Positions 1 to 10,589 of a stretch of DNA of 64,000 nucleotides are shown here, in pieces; the first letter of the stretch is position 1; each line of letters starts with the position of its first letter. The stretch lies in assembly GCF_025024155.1 (NCBI RefSeq), contig NW_026251762.1, positions 207,228-271,227 of the forward strand, written 5' to 3'. This DNA is from Gamsiella multidivaricata (Eukaryota > Mortierellomycota > Mortierellomycetes > Mortierellales > Mortierellaceae). The notes beneath the pieces were generated by a model. That model made no database searches, was not told the DNA's origin, and saw only the letters and a program-made list of their open reading frames with translations. A program made the translations under genes and the position numbers.

Positions 1-466
1 CCACTCTGATTACTCGGACGTGTTGGGGCGTTGGGAAGCATCCAACAAAATCTTGACCTCTGACACGAACAAGCAGTGAGCGTCCTGGAAATCTGTCCAA
101 AGGTAATTGAAAGAACATCATCGCAAAGGTCAGTTGTTGCTTGCTGTCGCCCGTCATTACTCTGACTTTTGCAGGAAACTGCATCCTTGGTCGCTTCGGC
201 ACGATCAGGATGTCGTTGTAAGACTGATGATATCGTACCTGCTCCAAGCTTCAAGGTGGACGCATCCTCTTCCTCAATGACTCCTCTGTGTGGTCGCATC
301 CTGCTGTTCCTGTGAATGGTTCGGCGTTGGTTGAGTCGATGGCTCTCATCGCACAACCCAGATGCAAGTGTGTATGAAAACAGGACTATCTAGGCGCTAT
401 CTACGTCATCGTAAATTCATCAACGCCCCCTGTAACGCGTGTGTGTGTGGCCGTACACACAAAATG
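1..466. other. Left-edge stretch without a recognised gene
   Basis: I see no convincing coding exon, RNA gene or repeat here. Short open stretches exist on both strands, but none has splice sites or family motifs I recognise. The right part abuts the 3' end of the minus-strand PIN-RuvC pseudogene and probably includes its 3' flank. Confidence 0.4.
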
Positions 467-3400
467 CTAAAGTTCCATCTTTCTTCTTTTTTTGCGATTA
501 GTGGCGCTGGTTCCAACAATAGCCCCTTCGGCCATCTCTTGCCCTGGACTTCTTGACTCCATTCATGGGTATCTACCATCTGCCGTGACGGGGTGAAGAT
601 AGAGTGGTCGTTCCTGGTGCAATAGGTACTCTCGGGCAATGTTGGACATGTTTTCGGCCGTTATCACATCTCTGTGGCGATACCGTCCACAGTGGGGGCA
701 GAAGAGTTCTCGAAGGGTGACTTGGGCCACAAACCGGTGGCAATCCGGACATTTCTTTGACGTATAAAACTCGTTGAGACCCACCACATTGTATCTGAGA
801 GACCGAGCCTAAATAAAATAACAAAATATGTTATTCATTGGCACTCACTCCTCCCGATGGTACATGGTGAAGAGTTTGCTTACCAATGGGATGAAATACG
901 ACAAAAATGAAGAGTGCAGAGATGACAGTTGGCTGGAGCTTCCGAACTGACCGAGACCCACGCCGATCAACACAGGATTGTCATCCTTGCAGCGCTCACC
1001 GATGCTGCCACCAACAATCCGGAGTAGGCTGTTGGCAATAGCCTGGTACTCGATGTGCTTGGCTCGCTTCATATCCCAAGTGTGTTTGTTGAACCGATTA
1101 TTGTTACCATTATGAAAGTCCAACAGTCGATCCTCGACTTGTTCAAGCATCTCGATGTAATTGGTGACGCTCGCCTCTGGACCTCGAATAGGAGGAAGAC
1201 AGGACTCGATGTCCGCGATGGAGTCTGACTGACCCGCTGGAATCAACTGCTTCTCATCCTCAAGCCACCGTCTGTATCGGAACACAGGCTTTTTGGTTGA
1301 CAGCAAGATTATGGTGGTGGGCTTTCGTGAGCTCTATGGCTTTCGTGAGCCCTATCATTGTTGGTGGCGTGGTGGTCGCTTGTTGTTCCAAAGTGAGTCT
1401 CTGCATAACATCCTGTGGTGTTGTTGTCGAGGAAGAGGTAATAGGGAATAAGCCTTTGAAGGACGGAGGGGCTCCTTGCACTGGATCCTTGTCTTTGCCC
1501 GATTGTGGAAGATGTGCGTATGCTCCGACGACAAAATCTTGTCCTGCATCAAGGGTGAGAATCTTGATATCTTTAGGATCGACACTAGGCCAAAGTCTCG
1601 CCACATCGTCTTTGGTTCGGACAACGTTTCGGATCTCCGTCAAAAAAATCACTGGTACCGTGAAGTGTTGAAGTCAATCGAGGAGGTAGGCGATCGTCGG
1701 GCAACCGTTTGTATTTGACTGACAGAAGTTCCCTGACTTTGGAACACAGGAGCTGCATAGTGAATCCGTCAGTTCGTAAAGACCCCCTGAGAAAATATCC
1801 TTTGCGGGCATAGGTCTCCGATCTGAACTCTGGATCGTCCAGCATCTGCAAGTGGGTCTCGAGATCATCAAGTGATAACAACTTGATCGCAGCGCGGTGT
1901 CCAGCCTTGCCTCTCTGGCGACTGGTCAGGTCTTCGGGATCGGTATCGACGATGAGTGCTTGATGAGAAAGCCTGGTTCTTTTCCTCCTATCCACTCCTC
2001 AACATCCTGCATGGATGTGCAGACGGTACCGACCAGTTCCTGAACCCGTGCCCTCAGTGCGCCTCCGTGGTTGAAAAAGAACATGGCTAGTTGTCGCTCC
2101 GTGAAACTGACAAAAGGTTGCTTCGCCGTCGACATGGGGATGATCCTACAAGGGTTTGGACTTAATTTGTTGATCGCGAGGTAGTTTTCGATAGCAGATA
2201 CCTCCTCTTGGATCTCCACGTTAACATCGGACCCCAGCAGCCCCTTCTTTTTTCTTTTCTGGAGCTATAATTGAGATAATAAATGAGAGGCATGATAGGT
2301 ATCGGTTTGATGTACATTAAGATGGCCAGTAGTGCCCTCAACTCATACCTTATTATGCAGCTCACAGGTCCCATTACGGTACATTTTTTTGAGTTCGACC
2401 TTGAGCTGCAACGCCACCGATAGGAGTAACTCTGTTGGTGAGAAGGGAGTTGTCTCGTTGAGAGCGGCCCGAGGACGTGGTGGGGCGTACAGTCCGAGAT
2501 CCTTGAGGCGATCAATGAAATCGTTGACCTTCTGACCGGTACCACTTTTTCGTGGGTAATTCCCAGAGTAGAGGTATGACAGAAAGCTCTGGAGGAACAA
2601 GAACTGCTCAGAGCCTTTGCCATCCTTGGATTTCTGGTCCATGTCATCACCATCCTCATCGTCGTCCTCTACAGCGCAACCGTCATCCAGCTTTTTCGCG
2701 TCCTTTATGGAGACTCGAGGGCAAAGAAAATTCATGAATCGACGATCGTTGGGACCCGGTCCATGCTTGTTTACATGCTCGACAAACTTTCCAATTACTC
2801 GTTGACCTTGTCGTCTGATCCTGGCAGCCTCGCGCACAGCGTTTCGGATACAGAGGGCAACTTCCTGTTGAACGGTACCGTCGTTTGGCAGAGCTCGTCT
2901 GAGGTTAGCGGATAGAGTACCGACGTTCAAAGTAGACGTTGGGTGCTGGTATTGTAATAACCGTGTAATAGCGAGCTTGCGGGTGGCTGCACTCGAATCG
3001 GACAACGTTTTGAGTTTGGTCTTGGGCTCGTCGCTGGAGGGCTCAAGCTCGTCTTTTGCTTCAGACTCCTTGTAAGGCTCGAACTTGTAGAGCTTCATCT
3101 TGACTGGGGGTGGGGGGTTTGTTGCCCCTGTCCTCGTCTTGAATGAGTAACGATGGCGATTTCGAGGGAGTTGCGTCCTTGGAAGTGGCGGGTGACCGTT
3201 TGACTCCTGAGACGGTAATGTGGTCGGAGGGTCATCCTACAGATTCGGTGCAGGTTGTTGTGGTTGTGCTGAGGATGGTTGCGGTGATGGCGGCTGTGGT
3301 AAGCGCGACCCAAGGCCAGGCTTCAACATAGCTGGAGACTCAACTGTCCTATATTGAATGGAAGAATGCGAGGAGCGGAGGCGGATGATATGATCTTTGC

Positions 3401-4598
3401 GAGTACTATTGACATCAAAACAATAAGTAAGGTGAGCTGTGAGACGATTGCCGATGCCAAGTCCTAAATGCCGTGCAATATTGAACAGAAATATAGCATA
3501 CCTTGGTTGCAGTTGTGCGCGAAAATCCTTGTTCTCCTGGTACATGGCACAAAGATCCTTGAGTCGTTTGTAAAGCTCACTGTAGGACGAGACGTTGGAC
3601 AAAGGACGAGGATCACTGACAGGCGTCTGTTGGAGATCAACAAAGACTCTGAGTGCAAGTTCAAGTGTTCTGTTGTCTGTGTTTTTTAAAACGACCTTGG
3701 AGTCTTCCAAATATGCATTCACCGTCTGTCGCACATCTGCAAAAATAGGGTAAAAAAAAGTAGAAAAAAAATTATATATTAGTTAAATGGTTCAGCCTCG
3801 CTCCTTAATACTTTGATCATTGATATTTACCTTGTTTCTTGATCGTCTTGATAATCGAAAAGTTGGTCGCCGGTCCAAGAGAGTAGATATTTTTTCCGTA
3901 ATCGTTGTTGGAGGCAACAGCGAGGGCTGTGAGTTGGATCCCGGACACACCGAGAACCTCACAGATATCCGATATCTTGTAGATCAGAATCAGGTTCTTT
4001 GAAATCGGGCGCCACAGGGTTGACACGGATGGTACGCGAGCATATCGCTGTCCGCAGACACGACAATATCGTCAGGTCTGCAATCTCGAGCGATCACAAC
4101 ATTAGCTTCCGTCTCGCATCGTTGAATGTTCCACCCCTCGTCCTGCATATACTTGACAGATGCATCACGGAGGGGCAGGGACCAATAGAAGGAGGACGCA
4201 AGGCTGGTCCAGGCATCGGCAAAGTGTCGCTTACGGACCTTGAGGTTGTTATCGGTCCGTCTTTGTAGTTCATCCACACTTTCTTTGCATCGCTTAGTGG
4301 TCTTCTCCCGAGCTTCTCGGTGGATCTGAGCAGTGAACTCCTTCTCCTCTGCCTGGACTCCGTCGACGTAGATAACGATGTTTTCCTTGGTCCCGAACCG
4401 CATGACATTCAGCTCTAGGATCGTATGGGCCACCTCGATGGAGTTTCGTGTATAAGCATTCCTGATGACTGAAAAGCGAGAGAGAAGGTCGATTCTTCTG
4501 GTGGCGGTGCTCGAGGTTGTTGACGCGGCTGATGAGTAAAGTACAGAGGGTTGGTAACCCTTCTTACGGAGAAAGGCGTACCAGCCTTTAAGACCCAT
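467..4598 (-). pseudogene. PIN (FEN1/XPG-like) nuclease fused to TnpB/Fanzor-like RuvC + zinc ribbon; degraded copy
   Basis: The N-terminal part (4598-3750) looks like a FEN1/XPG nuclease. It starts MGLKGWYAFLRKKGY, has candidate acidic residues in RIDLL, IYVDG, ETEA and SADSDML, and a helix-hairpin-helix-like NNDYGKNIYSLGPATN. A middle region (3734-1930) follows. The C-terminal part has a RuvC-I-like ILTLDAGQDF (about 1560), a RuvC-II-like region VLIGVGLGQFG (about 950), then TSKKCPDC (about 755), FCPHCG and HRDVITAENM (about 680), as in the TnpB/Fanzor zinc ribbon and RuvC-III. It ends with a basic KKRRKMEL tail. Introns fit at 3820-3737, 2352-2265 and about 882-811. Damage: a one-base frameshift near 4022, TAG at 3239-3237, frameshifts near 1955, 1600-1673 and 1290, and TGA at 565-563 where sister copies have Trp. 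The two halves share one frame across the TAG, so this was one gene. Start: the first ATG, directly before MGLKGWY. Confidence 0.75.
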
Positions 4599-5112
4599 CA
4601 CTTCCTGTACGTCGAGTGGTGCGATGAGAGAGCTGCTGTCGAATGTGTAGTGTTTAGCTGAAGTAATGTGATCGATTCAATGGAAAAGAGGTCGGATGTC
4701 GGGAATCTGCAAAGACGATGAGGTTATGAGGTTTAAAGTAACGAGTGATCAGTGCTGTAACGCGTGGGTTCATGCCAGAGTTTAACTCTGATTGGTATTG
4801 TCATGTGACGCTAGACGCGTCTAAGATTGGATCAACGTCGCCCTCATCACAGAAAGCTCCATGATGTAAAGATGAGCAAAGGCAGCACCGAAACGTCTCA
4901 TATACTCACAATTGTCTTCACACATTCGTCTTTGATCACTCACCTTGTTCACTCGTCTCCCCTCGTTTTCACCTCGTTGTTCCTCGCTCACCCACAAGTC
5001 TTACATATGATGTCCGTACAGACGAATAATTCGCCATCATTGCTGCCTATCGCTGCAACTAGTATGCTCAACATCAGGCGCCGTGCAAACATATGTATTT
5101 AACCGCAAAGGT
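4599..5112. other. Intergenic, no gene seen
   Basis: Upstream flank of the PIN-RuvC pseudogene. A pyrimidine-rich patch lies at 4915-5000. I see no recognised motif or exon. Confidence 0.4.
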
Positions 5113-5527
5113 CTATAAGGACATGGAGATTTTTATCAAGGAGAGCCTTACGAAGTTGACTACTTACAAGTACAGGCCGACCAGAATGATTTTGATCCTT
5201 CACCTGATTCAACACTTCCACCGTCTTTGGAGCAAACCTTTCCACCAGCAAACCTTCTTCTACTTCATAGGCAAAGGGCAGAAAAGGCGGAACAGAACAA
5301 GAGCAGGAGCTTCAGGATCTTGAGGCCGATCTGAAAAACATGAAATCGGAGATCGTCATTGCCGCTGGCTCAACAAAGAAGAGGAAATGTACGCTCGAGT
5401 ACTTCCAGACTACAATTGCAGGAGTAAGGAAGACCTTGCTTGAGGTGAAGGGCCTCAATACTGTCCAGGCGGGACAAAGATGTCAGTTAACCGTTGTCAA
5501 ACAGGCACAAGGAATTGAGTCTGATTG
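5113..5527 (+). pseudogene. Frameshifted fragment of an unrecognised acidic/coiled-coil protein
   Basis: An open stretch starting after a TAA near 5112 reads GDFYQGEPYEVDYLQVQADQ and continues through an acidic, proline-rich segment to LLLLHRQRAEKAE. A one-base shift near 5290 then moves the frame to EQEQELQDLEADLKNMKSE, which continues to a TGA at 5525-5527. The composition is charged and helical across the shift, suggesting one ancestral coding sequence broken by a frameshift. There is no start codon in frame. I do not recognise the family. It sits just upstream of SGF29 but does not join it in frame. Confidence 0.4.
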
Positions 5528-5749
5528 ACGGTCAGAAGATTGTGTTCCAAAATAGGATGGTCCTTATTACCCCCCTTAAAAAACTTATTTCCTCCCATAT
5601 GTATGAGTGACGTAGCCTACACATTCGAAAGTGCAGTCACCGAAATGCAGCAAGGCTTGTCGCTGCTACACCTTCGCCCAAGCAGGACCGACCAACCACA
5701 CGAATACTGGCCAGGTGAGAAACGGAGAGACTATCATCAGCACGCCGCC

Positions 5750-7377
5750 ATGGACCGCAAGAATCAAAGGGCTGGAGGGACGGTTGGTATGGTGCCAGCC
5801 GCAGCTGCAGCTCTCCCAGGAGACGACGCTCAGGATGAGGCTGTCATCTGGAAACGGACCTTGGCGGACCTCCAACGGTTGTCAGAGATCATCGACGCAA
5901 GCGACGACATTGTTTCTGCGTTGGACAAAGTGCCTGAAGGTCCGTGTCGATATCGTCTAAGCATGCATCATTCTTCCTCTCTTTGCTGTTGCTCCAGACT
6001 GAGCTTGGATTTTAATTGAATTTTCTACTGAATATGCAATTTCTAGGACGACCAAATCGATCTGCTCTTCTTTGTCAGGATGCCGCTGAGAAGGCCCGTG
6101 AGGAACAGGAGTAGGTGCCTGTTTAGGAACATGTACAACTGCGTGTACTTTTTTCAGAGTCGTCGTAGCGCTAATTTAAAGATTACATCACGACTTAATG
6201 TGTAGCACTATTCAACGGGCATTGGAGGGTATTAATCTTCTGTTGGCCCTTCGTGACGGAGACTTGGTCAATGGTACATGGCATAGAGCACAGCATTGGA
6301 AGGCATCAACGGGGTCATGAAGGCGATAATAGAAGACTGACCGCTCCGCCACCTATCTTTTTGTTCGCGCTTTAAAGTTGACAATAGCCCAGAGGGCAAA
6401 AGGAAGAAGCGTAAAATTGAGTCCGAAGGACTTGTCTCCAATTCGAAGAAAATCAGACGGTAAGTGTCCTGGAAGACACATTTTCAGTATTGTATGTACA
6501 AGTTCAACGTTATCATCTCAGCTAACATCTTACCGGCATATGGTGCATAGATATTCGTCCACAGACTCAAATGGAGTTATACCTGTTGGTCACCAGGTCA
6601 GGATACATACTCTATGGATTTGGCGTACCCATTGCACTTGTTGCGGAAGAAAACATGGAAGATATGCAAGCATCCTAATTTTCGTATTTTCCGGCTCTTT
6701 TTAGGTAGCAGCACGGACACCAAAGGATAAGAACAAACCCGAAGAATGGATTCTTGCAAGGGTACTGTCGTACTCTGCAGAAAAGAACAAGTAATATGAA
6801 CAAACTTTGAGATGCTAAGCGTACTGCAAGGGCATGTCAAATGGCTTCATTGACTAATCCTATAATTCTGTTTTCTATTGCAGGTACCATATCGAGGATG
6901 ATGAAGCAGACGAATACGGCAAAAAAATGTATGTAACATGAAGGCTAATGTATTTGTGCACTTTTACAAAAAACTCACTCACACCTCATGTTTCATTGGA
7001 TATCGTTAGGACATATTCATTAAATGCAAGGAGTGTAATTATGATTGCGGATGATCAGGACGATATCCCGGAGTTTCCTGCTGGGCACACCGTCCTGGCT
7101 CTCTATCCGCTAACTACCTGCTTCTACAAGGCAATCGTTGTACAACCTCCATCAAAGGTAATCTGGCGTAGAGTTTCTTCACTTTGCGCTTCACATTAGT
7201 CCAGTCCTTGAGGGGCCATTGAGAATCTCACACATTATTATTCATATCATACACTACTACATGCGACAGAATAAGGACAATCCATCGCCACTCTACCGGA
7301 TCAAATTCGATGATGACGAAGGCAACGAACGGACAGCTCCTCCAAAAATGGTACTGGATATGCCCAAATTGAAGTAA
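5750..7377 (+). CDS. SGF29: SAGA-associated factor 29 (tandem Tudor reader)
   Basis: Subunit of the SAGA histone acetyltransferase complex. In the family the C-terminal tandem Tudor domain binds methylated H3K4. About nine exons are visible. Exon 1 starts MDRKNQRAGG and carries a helical segment. A coiled-coil exon reads TIQRALEGINLLLALRDGD. A basic, probably nuclear-targeting exon reads EGKRKKRKIE. The SGF29 C-terminal domain then follows: VAARTPKDKNKPEEWILARV, RYHIEDDEADEYGKK, VIMIADD, FPAGHTVLALYPLTTCFYKA, and a last exon YRIKFDDDEGNERTAPPKMV ending at TAA 7375-7377. Splice sites near 6714, 6790, 6884 and 7269 keep the frame. The exact boundaries of the two short exons near 6150-6320 are uncertain. 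The start is the first ATG of the exon; an upstream in-frame ATG exists but reads into non-conserved sequence. It is the only intact host gene in the first 12 kb. Confidence 0.85.
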
Positions 7378-7733
7378 TGACCTAGTAGCACGGATGTATC
7401 ATACACCACTCGACCATGTGGCAACATCCTTTAATCGAGTGTAATAATAGACGAGTAAAAGTAACCGCCTCCCAACCAGTTTTGCCGCAACATCACGGAA
7501 AAGCGAAACAGCTTGCCATCATTCAACTTGAAATAAAGAGACTGTATTTTTATCAAGTTTTGGCAGTGAGTTCAAGGGTCTGCATGGCCTGTATTCTAGC
7601 CCAAATACCTCACCGGATGATATCTGAGTAAGACTAAGTATGTTTACTCCACATAAATGCCTTCGTCTACTCCTGAGGAGTCGATCCACTCTAATGGTGC
7701 TTGTCGCTTGACCTCATCATATCCAGCACAACT
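7378..7733. other. Intergenic, no gene seen
   Basis: 3' flank of SGF29. AT-rich, with no recognised exon or repeat. Confidence 0.4.
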
Positions 7734-8016
7734 CTAGTGGCCTTTGTTACTGCTGTCCACTGAGCGAGAACTTTCAGCTTGCATTCATGGGTAGTTCCCA
7801 AGGATATCTCTGGGCTGGAGGGACAGGGGTCGCTGCTGATTAATCAGATGGCGACGGACTGCATTGCTGATGTTGTGGCCGGCCATGATATTGCTGTCAC
7901 GGACAGTCTCCGGCGGAGTTATGATGGCACCCCACGCGTCGCGTCGAATAGCTCCGCCACTGCGCCCTGTACTTGTCATCCGGCTCCGACTTTATAGTCC
8001 CGACTACGTACTTCAA
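7734..8016 (-). pseudogene. 3'-end fragment of the PIN-RuvC family
   Basis: The minus strand reads KYVVG, matching the segment just before the zinc ribbon of the 467-4598 copy. The ribbon itself is destroyed. The family tail then follows: HNISNAVRRHLINQQRPLSL, and on to GNYP. As in the larger copy, the next codon is TGA where two sister copies have TGG (Trp). After it the frame continues MQAESSRSVDSSNKGH to a TAG at 7736-7734. Only the 3' end is present. Confidence 0.6.
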
Positions 8017-8590
8017 GACGTATCTAGCAGTCTGCCAGATTATTGGTAACTCGTGATCGCTCAGAGAACATACATTTATAACGTGAGCGCGTCCGCAAGT
8101 TCGTTTATGCCACCGTAACGTAAGGAAGTCCTTGCAAAGTAGCTGGTCTCAAGGGTTGCGCAGAATAAATGAAGAGTTGTCAGCAGAGACAGAGTGTATA
8201 ACCAGGCGCACAAACAATATAATAACCGTATACAAAAAAGATCAGAAACGTACCGTAATCGCGACAACACTGCTAACGCTCATATTCGTTTAGGTTCCCA
8301 TCGGACTATTATAGCCATGGCAGCGGTATGATTTTGCTGAAGACTTTTGGTGGCGTTACGGAGAAAACTTTGCATCGAGCAAGTCGGAGGGAGAAACCAA
8401 GGCTGGGTGAAGGGCGGATGGGGTGGGGTGATGTGTGAGAAGTGTTGGATGTGGAACTCTCACGACATACAGTCTCTAGGCATATGAGTATTGCTCAAGA
8501 AAGGATTAGTTAGTTCATATCTTGAAACTTAACCACGAGCGCGTCATTCACGAAACGTCTTTTAACTCTTTCTTCGTCAGAGACAAGTTG
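8017..8590. other. Intergenic, no gene seen
   Basis: No exon, RNA gene or family motif recognised on either strand. It ends where the tandem repeat begins. Confidence 0.4.
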
Positions 8591-8850
8591 AAGTCAAGGG
8601 AAAAATGAGCCGTGCTCAGCTCTTCCTCAATCTACCATCCCCCATGGTCAATAGGGTTTGAAATAGGTGAGAATGAATATCACCAGGGGTACCAAGAGCC
8701 CAAGATGATATTATAGCTGAGATTAACCCCCCGTGCCAGCCCACATTCGTCGGAATTACCAGACACGACTGTGCGTACATCGGTCTCCTCAACGGCCTGC
8801 ACACCCAACCTTTGCTGACCAACTCGCAAAGCCAAGTGTGATTCGTCGCA
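8591..8850. repeat. Tandem direct repeat, unit 1 (about 260 bp)
   Basis: Nearly identical to 8875-9134, with only scattered substitutions (for example ATGAGC/ATAAGC near the left end and GACCAACTC/GACTAACTC near the right). The period is 284 bp, with 24 bp of unrelated sequence between units. Both units keep the same minus-strand open frame (RRPMYAQSCLVIPTNVGWHG), but this follows from DNA identity and is not evidence of coding. Confidence 0.9.
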
Positions 8851-8874
8851 ACTGTCTCCGTTCTAGGAATGCTG

Positions 8875-9134
8875 AAGTCAAGGGAAAAATAAGCCGTGCT
8901 CAGCTCTTCCTCAGTCTACCATCCCCCATGGTCAATAGGGTTTGAAATAGGTGAGAATGAATATCACCAGGGGTACCAAGAGCCCAAGATGATATTATAG
9001 CTGAGATTAACCCCCCGTGCCAGCCCACATTCGTCGGAATTACCAGACACGACTGTGCGTACATCGGTCTCCTCAACGGCCTGCACACCCAACCTTTGCT
9101 GACTAACTCGCAAAGTCAGGCGTGATTCGTCACA
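8875..9134. repeat. Tandem direct repeat, unit 2 (about 260 bp)
   Basis: Second copy of the 8591-8850 unit. The high identity indicates a recent duplication. Neither unit has terminal inverted repeats. Confidence 0.9.
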
Positions 9135-9312
9135 GCATTCCTATACGAACTCAAAGTGGAAAAGAACTTACTCTTGGTTGCCTGGGAAGAAGAATGATGT
9201 TAGAACTAAATGGCAGCCCTCTGAATATAAGATTCTCTCAGCGGACATCCGCGCATCGGACTACGATGATGTCACCGAAGTAGGCAACAGCTCGGTCTGC
9301 GCAGCTATCTAA
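9103..9312 (+). other. Open reading stretch without start codon, possibly an exon relic
   Basis: An open plus-strand frame runs from just after a TGA at 9100-9102 to TAA at 9310-9312. It includes TKWQPSEYKILSADIRASDY and continues DDVTEVGNSSVCAAI. Composition looks coding. There is no ATG and no recognised family. It begins inside repeat unit 2. Confidence 0.2.
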
Positions 9313-9383
9313 ATCCACCCAAAGGTGGACAAAGGTGCTTTCGAACACCTCAAAATGAAAAATAGGAAAGAAAAAAAGCTAGT

Positions 9384-10016
9384 CTAACTATCGAACTGCA
9401 TGGCGTTTGCCTTGCCCTTGGGTGTCTTCGCCTTTCGCTTGGCCATGGTTGCCTTGGTGCGCTTGCCACACTTCTTGTCAGCATTGCTATCCCCCTCTGC
9501 CTGGCGCTTGCGACCAGCGCGACAAGCATGATCACCACTGCTGCTTGCCTGCTGCGACCGACCTGAGGCATCCTTGGGTCGGGCCGCACTCTTGCCTTCA
9601 GGCTTCAGCCAGGGGTAGTGGCCGTCCATGTCGACCGGATGCAGATAGATTGGCCGCTGCTGCTGCTCGACATGACTGCGCAAAATGTTGACGATGTTGT
9701 GTCCTGGCCCTTGCCCTAACGCGCTACTGCTGCCGCTACTCCTGCTGCTGCTGCCCCATCTTCTGTGTGCAGTCTTGCATCTTGCATCCAAGGGTAATGC
9801 CTGCCCTTATCTACTGGCTGAAGAGAGAGCGGTCGCTGTTGCATGAGTAAATGGCTGCGAACGACGTTTACAAATGTTATGATATATCGCGGTGCATGGA
9901 AGTGTTGCAGGCTGAGCAGTATAGCCTGAGAATCTCGACCTGGCCGACAAACTTCTCGCACGTTGGACATTTCTTGGACGTATAGTATTCATTTGCACCA
10001 ACCACGATGTAGCCTA
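9384..10016 (-). pseudogene. 3'-end fragment of the PIN-RuvC family with a duplicated tail
   Basis: After an acceptor-like CCCATAG near 10020 the minus strand reads ARSLGYIVVGANEYYTSKKC, then PTCEKF, LYCSACN and MHRD. This is the same zinc-ribbon and HRD region as in the 467-4598 copy. After a frame slip comes the tail VNVVRSHLLMQQRPLSLQPV, ending RHYPWMQ. About 165 bp further a second, diverged tail appears in another frame: HNIVNILRSHVEQQQRPIYL, ending GHYPWLK. A lysine/arginine-rich C-terminus (KRTKATMAKRKAKTPKGKA) ends at the stop 9384-9386. The tail was therefore duplicated in tandem. The intron acceptor before ARSL is retained, which argues for DNA-level rather than RNA-mediated copying. 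Confidence 0.6.
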
Positions 10017-10477
10017 GGGACCTGGCCTATGGGACACCAAGACGAAGTCAGTATAATATATGGAGCGATTTTACACAACTTGGAAAACTCTGGATGCCAA
10101 CGCACCACTTCCCGTCTACGTTCAAAAGTATTATAACGGAAAATGAGGCCGACCACGCGGATTCGATTGGTCAGTGAAACATGTATGCAGACATGGGACT
10201 CCAAGAAAACACTTTCCAGTGGCCGTGACTCTGTCGGTCAACGGTGTCCAGTCCATATCCGAATCTGCAAAAGGGCGAACCAAGACCGAGTAGACATCGA
10301 GTACCTTTGGCGTTATAAGGACAGCAGCTCCCTTGCAATAAGCAAAAAATTCCCTCGGGGGCTAAACAATCGGAATTGGTATAGAGAGAAGATCTCGGAA
10401 GTATAACTGGAAAGGGATCCAGAAGCTTTTAAGACCTCGCCAAGGCAGCCTTGATATGGTCTGTTGACTTGACTGTA
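10017..10477. other. Decayed sequence between the PIN-RuvC fragment and the Tc1 element
   Basis: Probably the 5' remnant of the fragment at 9384-10016, since an acceptor-like site adjoins it, but no further family motif can be read. No other feature seen. Confidence 0.35.
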
Positions 10478-10511
10478 CAGTCACCTAACAAAACTAATTA
10501 GCGAATCATAA
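10478..10511 (+). repeat. Left terminal inverted repeat of the Tc1/mariner element
   Basis: 34 bp, matching the reverse complement of 11941-11974 with one mismatch (GCGAATCATAA versus GTGAATCATAA). Confidence 0.93.
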
Positions 10512-10589
10512 TTTTCAAGCCATGAGCATCTTTTCTTCAACACGACTTTTCTTCTCCAAGCACAGTCGACAGCAGCTTGAGTAGCTACC

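Noticed and set aside
8616..9088. Duplicated minus-strand protein in the tandem repeat
   Set aside because: The two frames are identical because the DNA is nearly identical. No start, splice or homology evidence.
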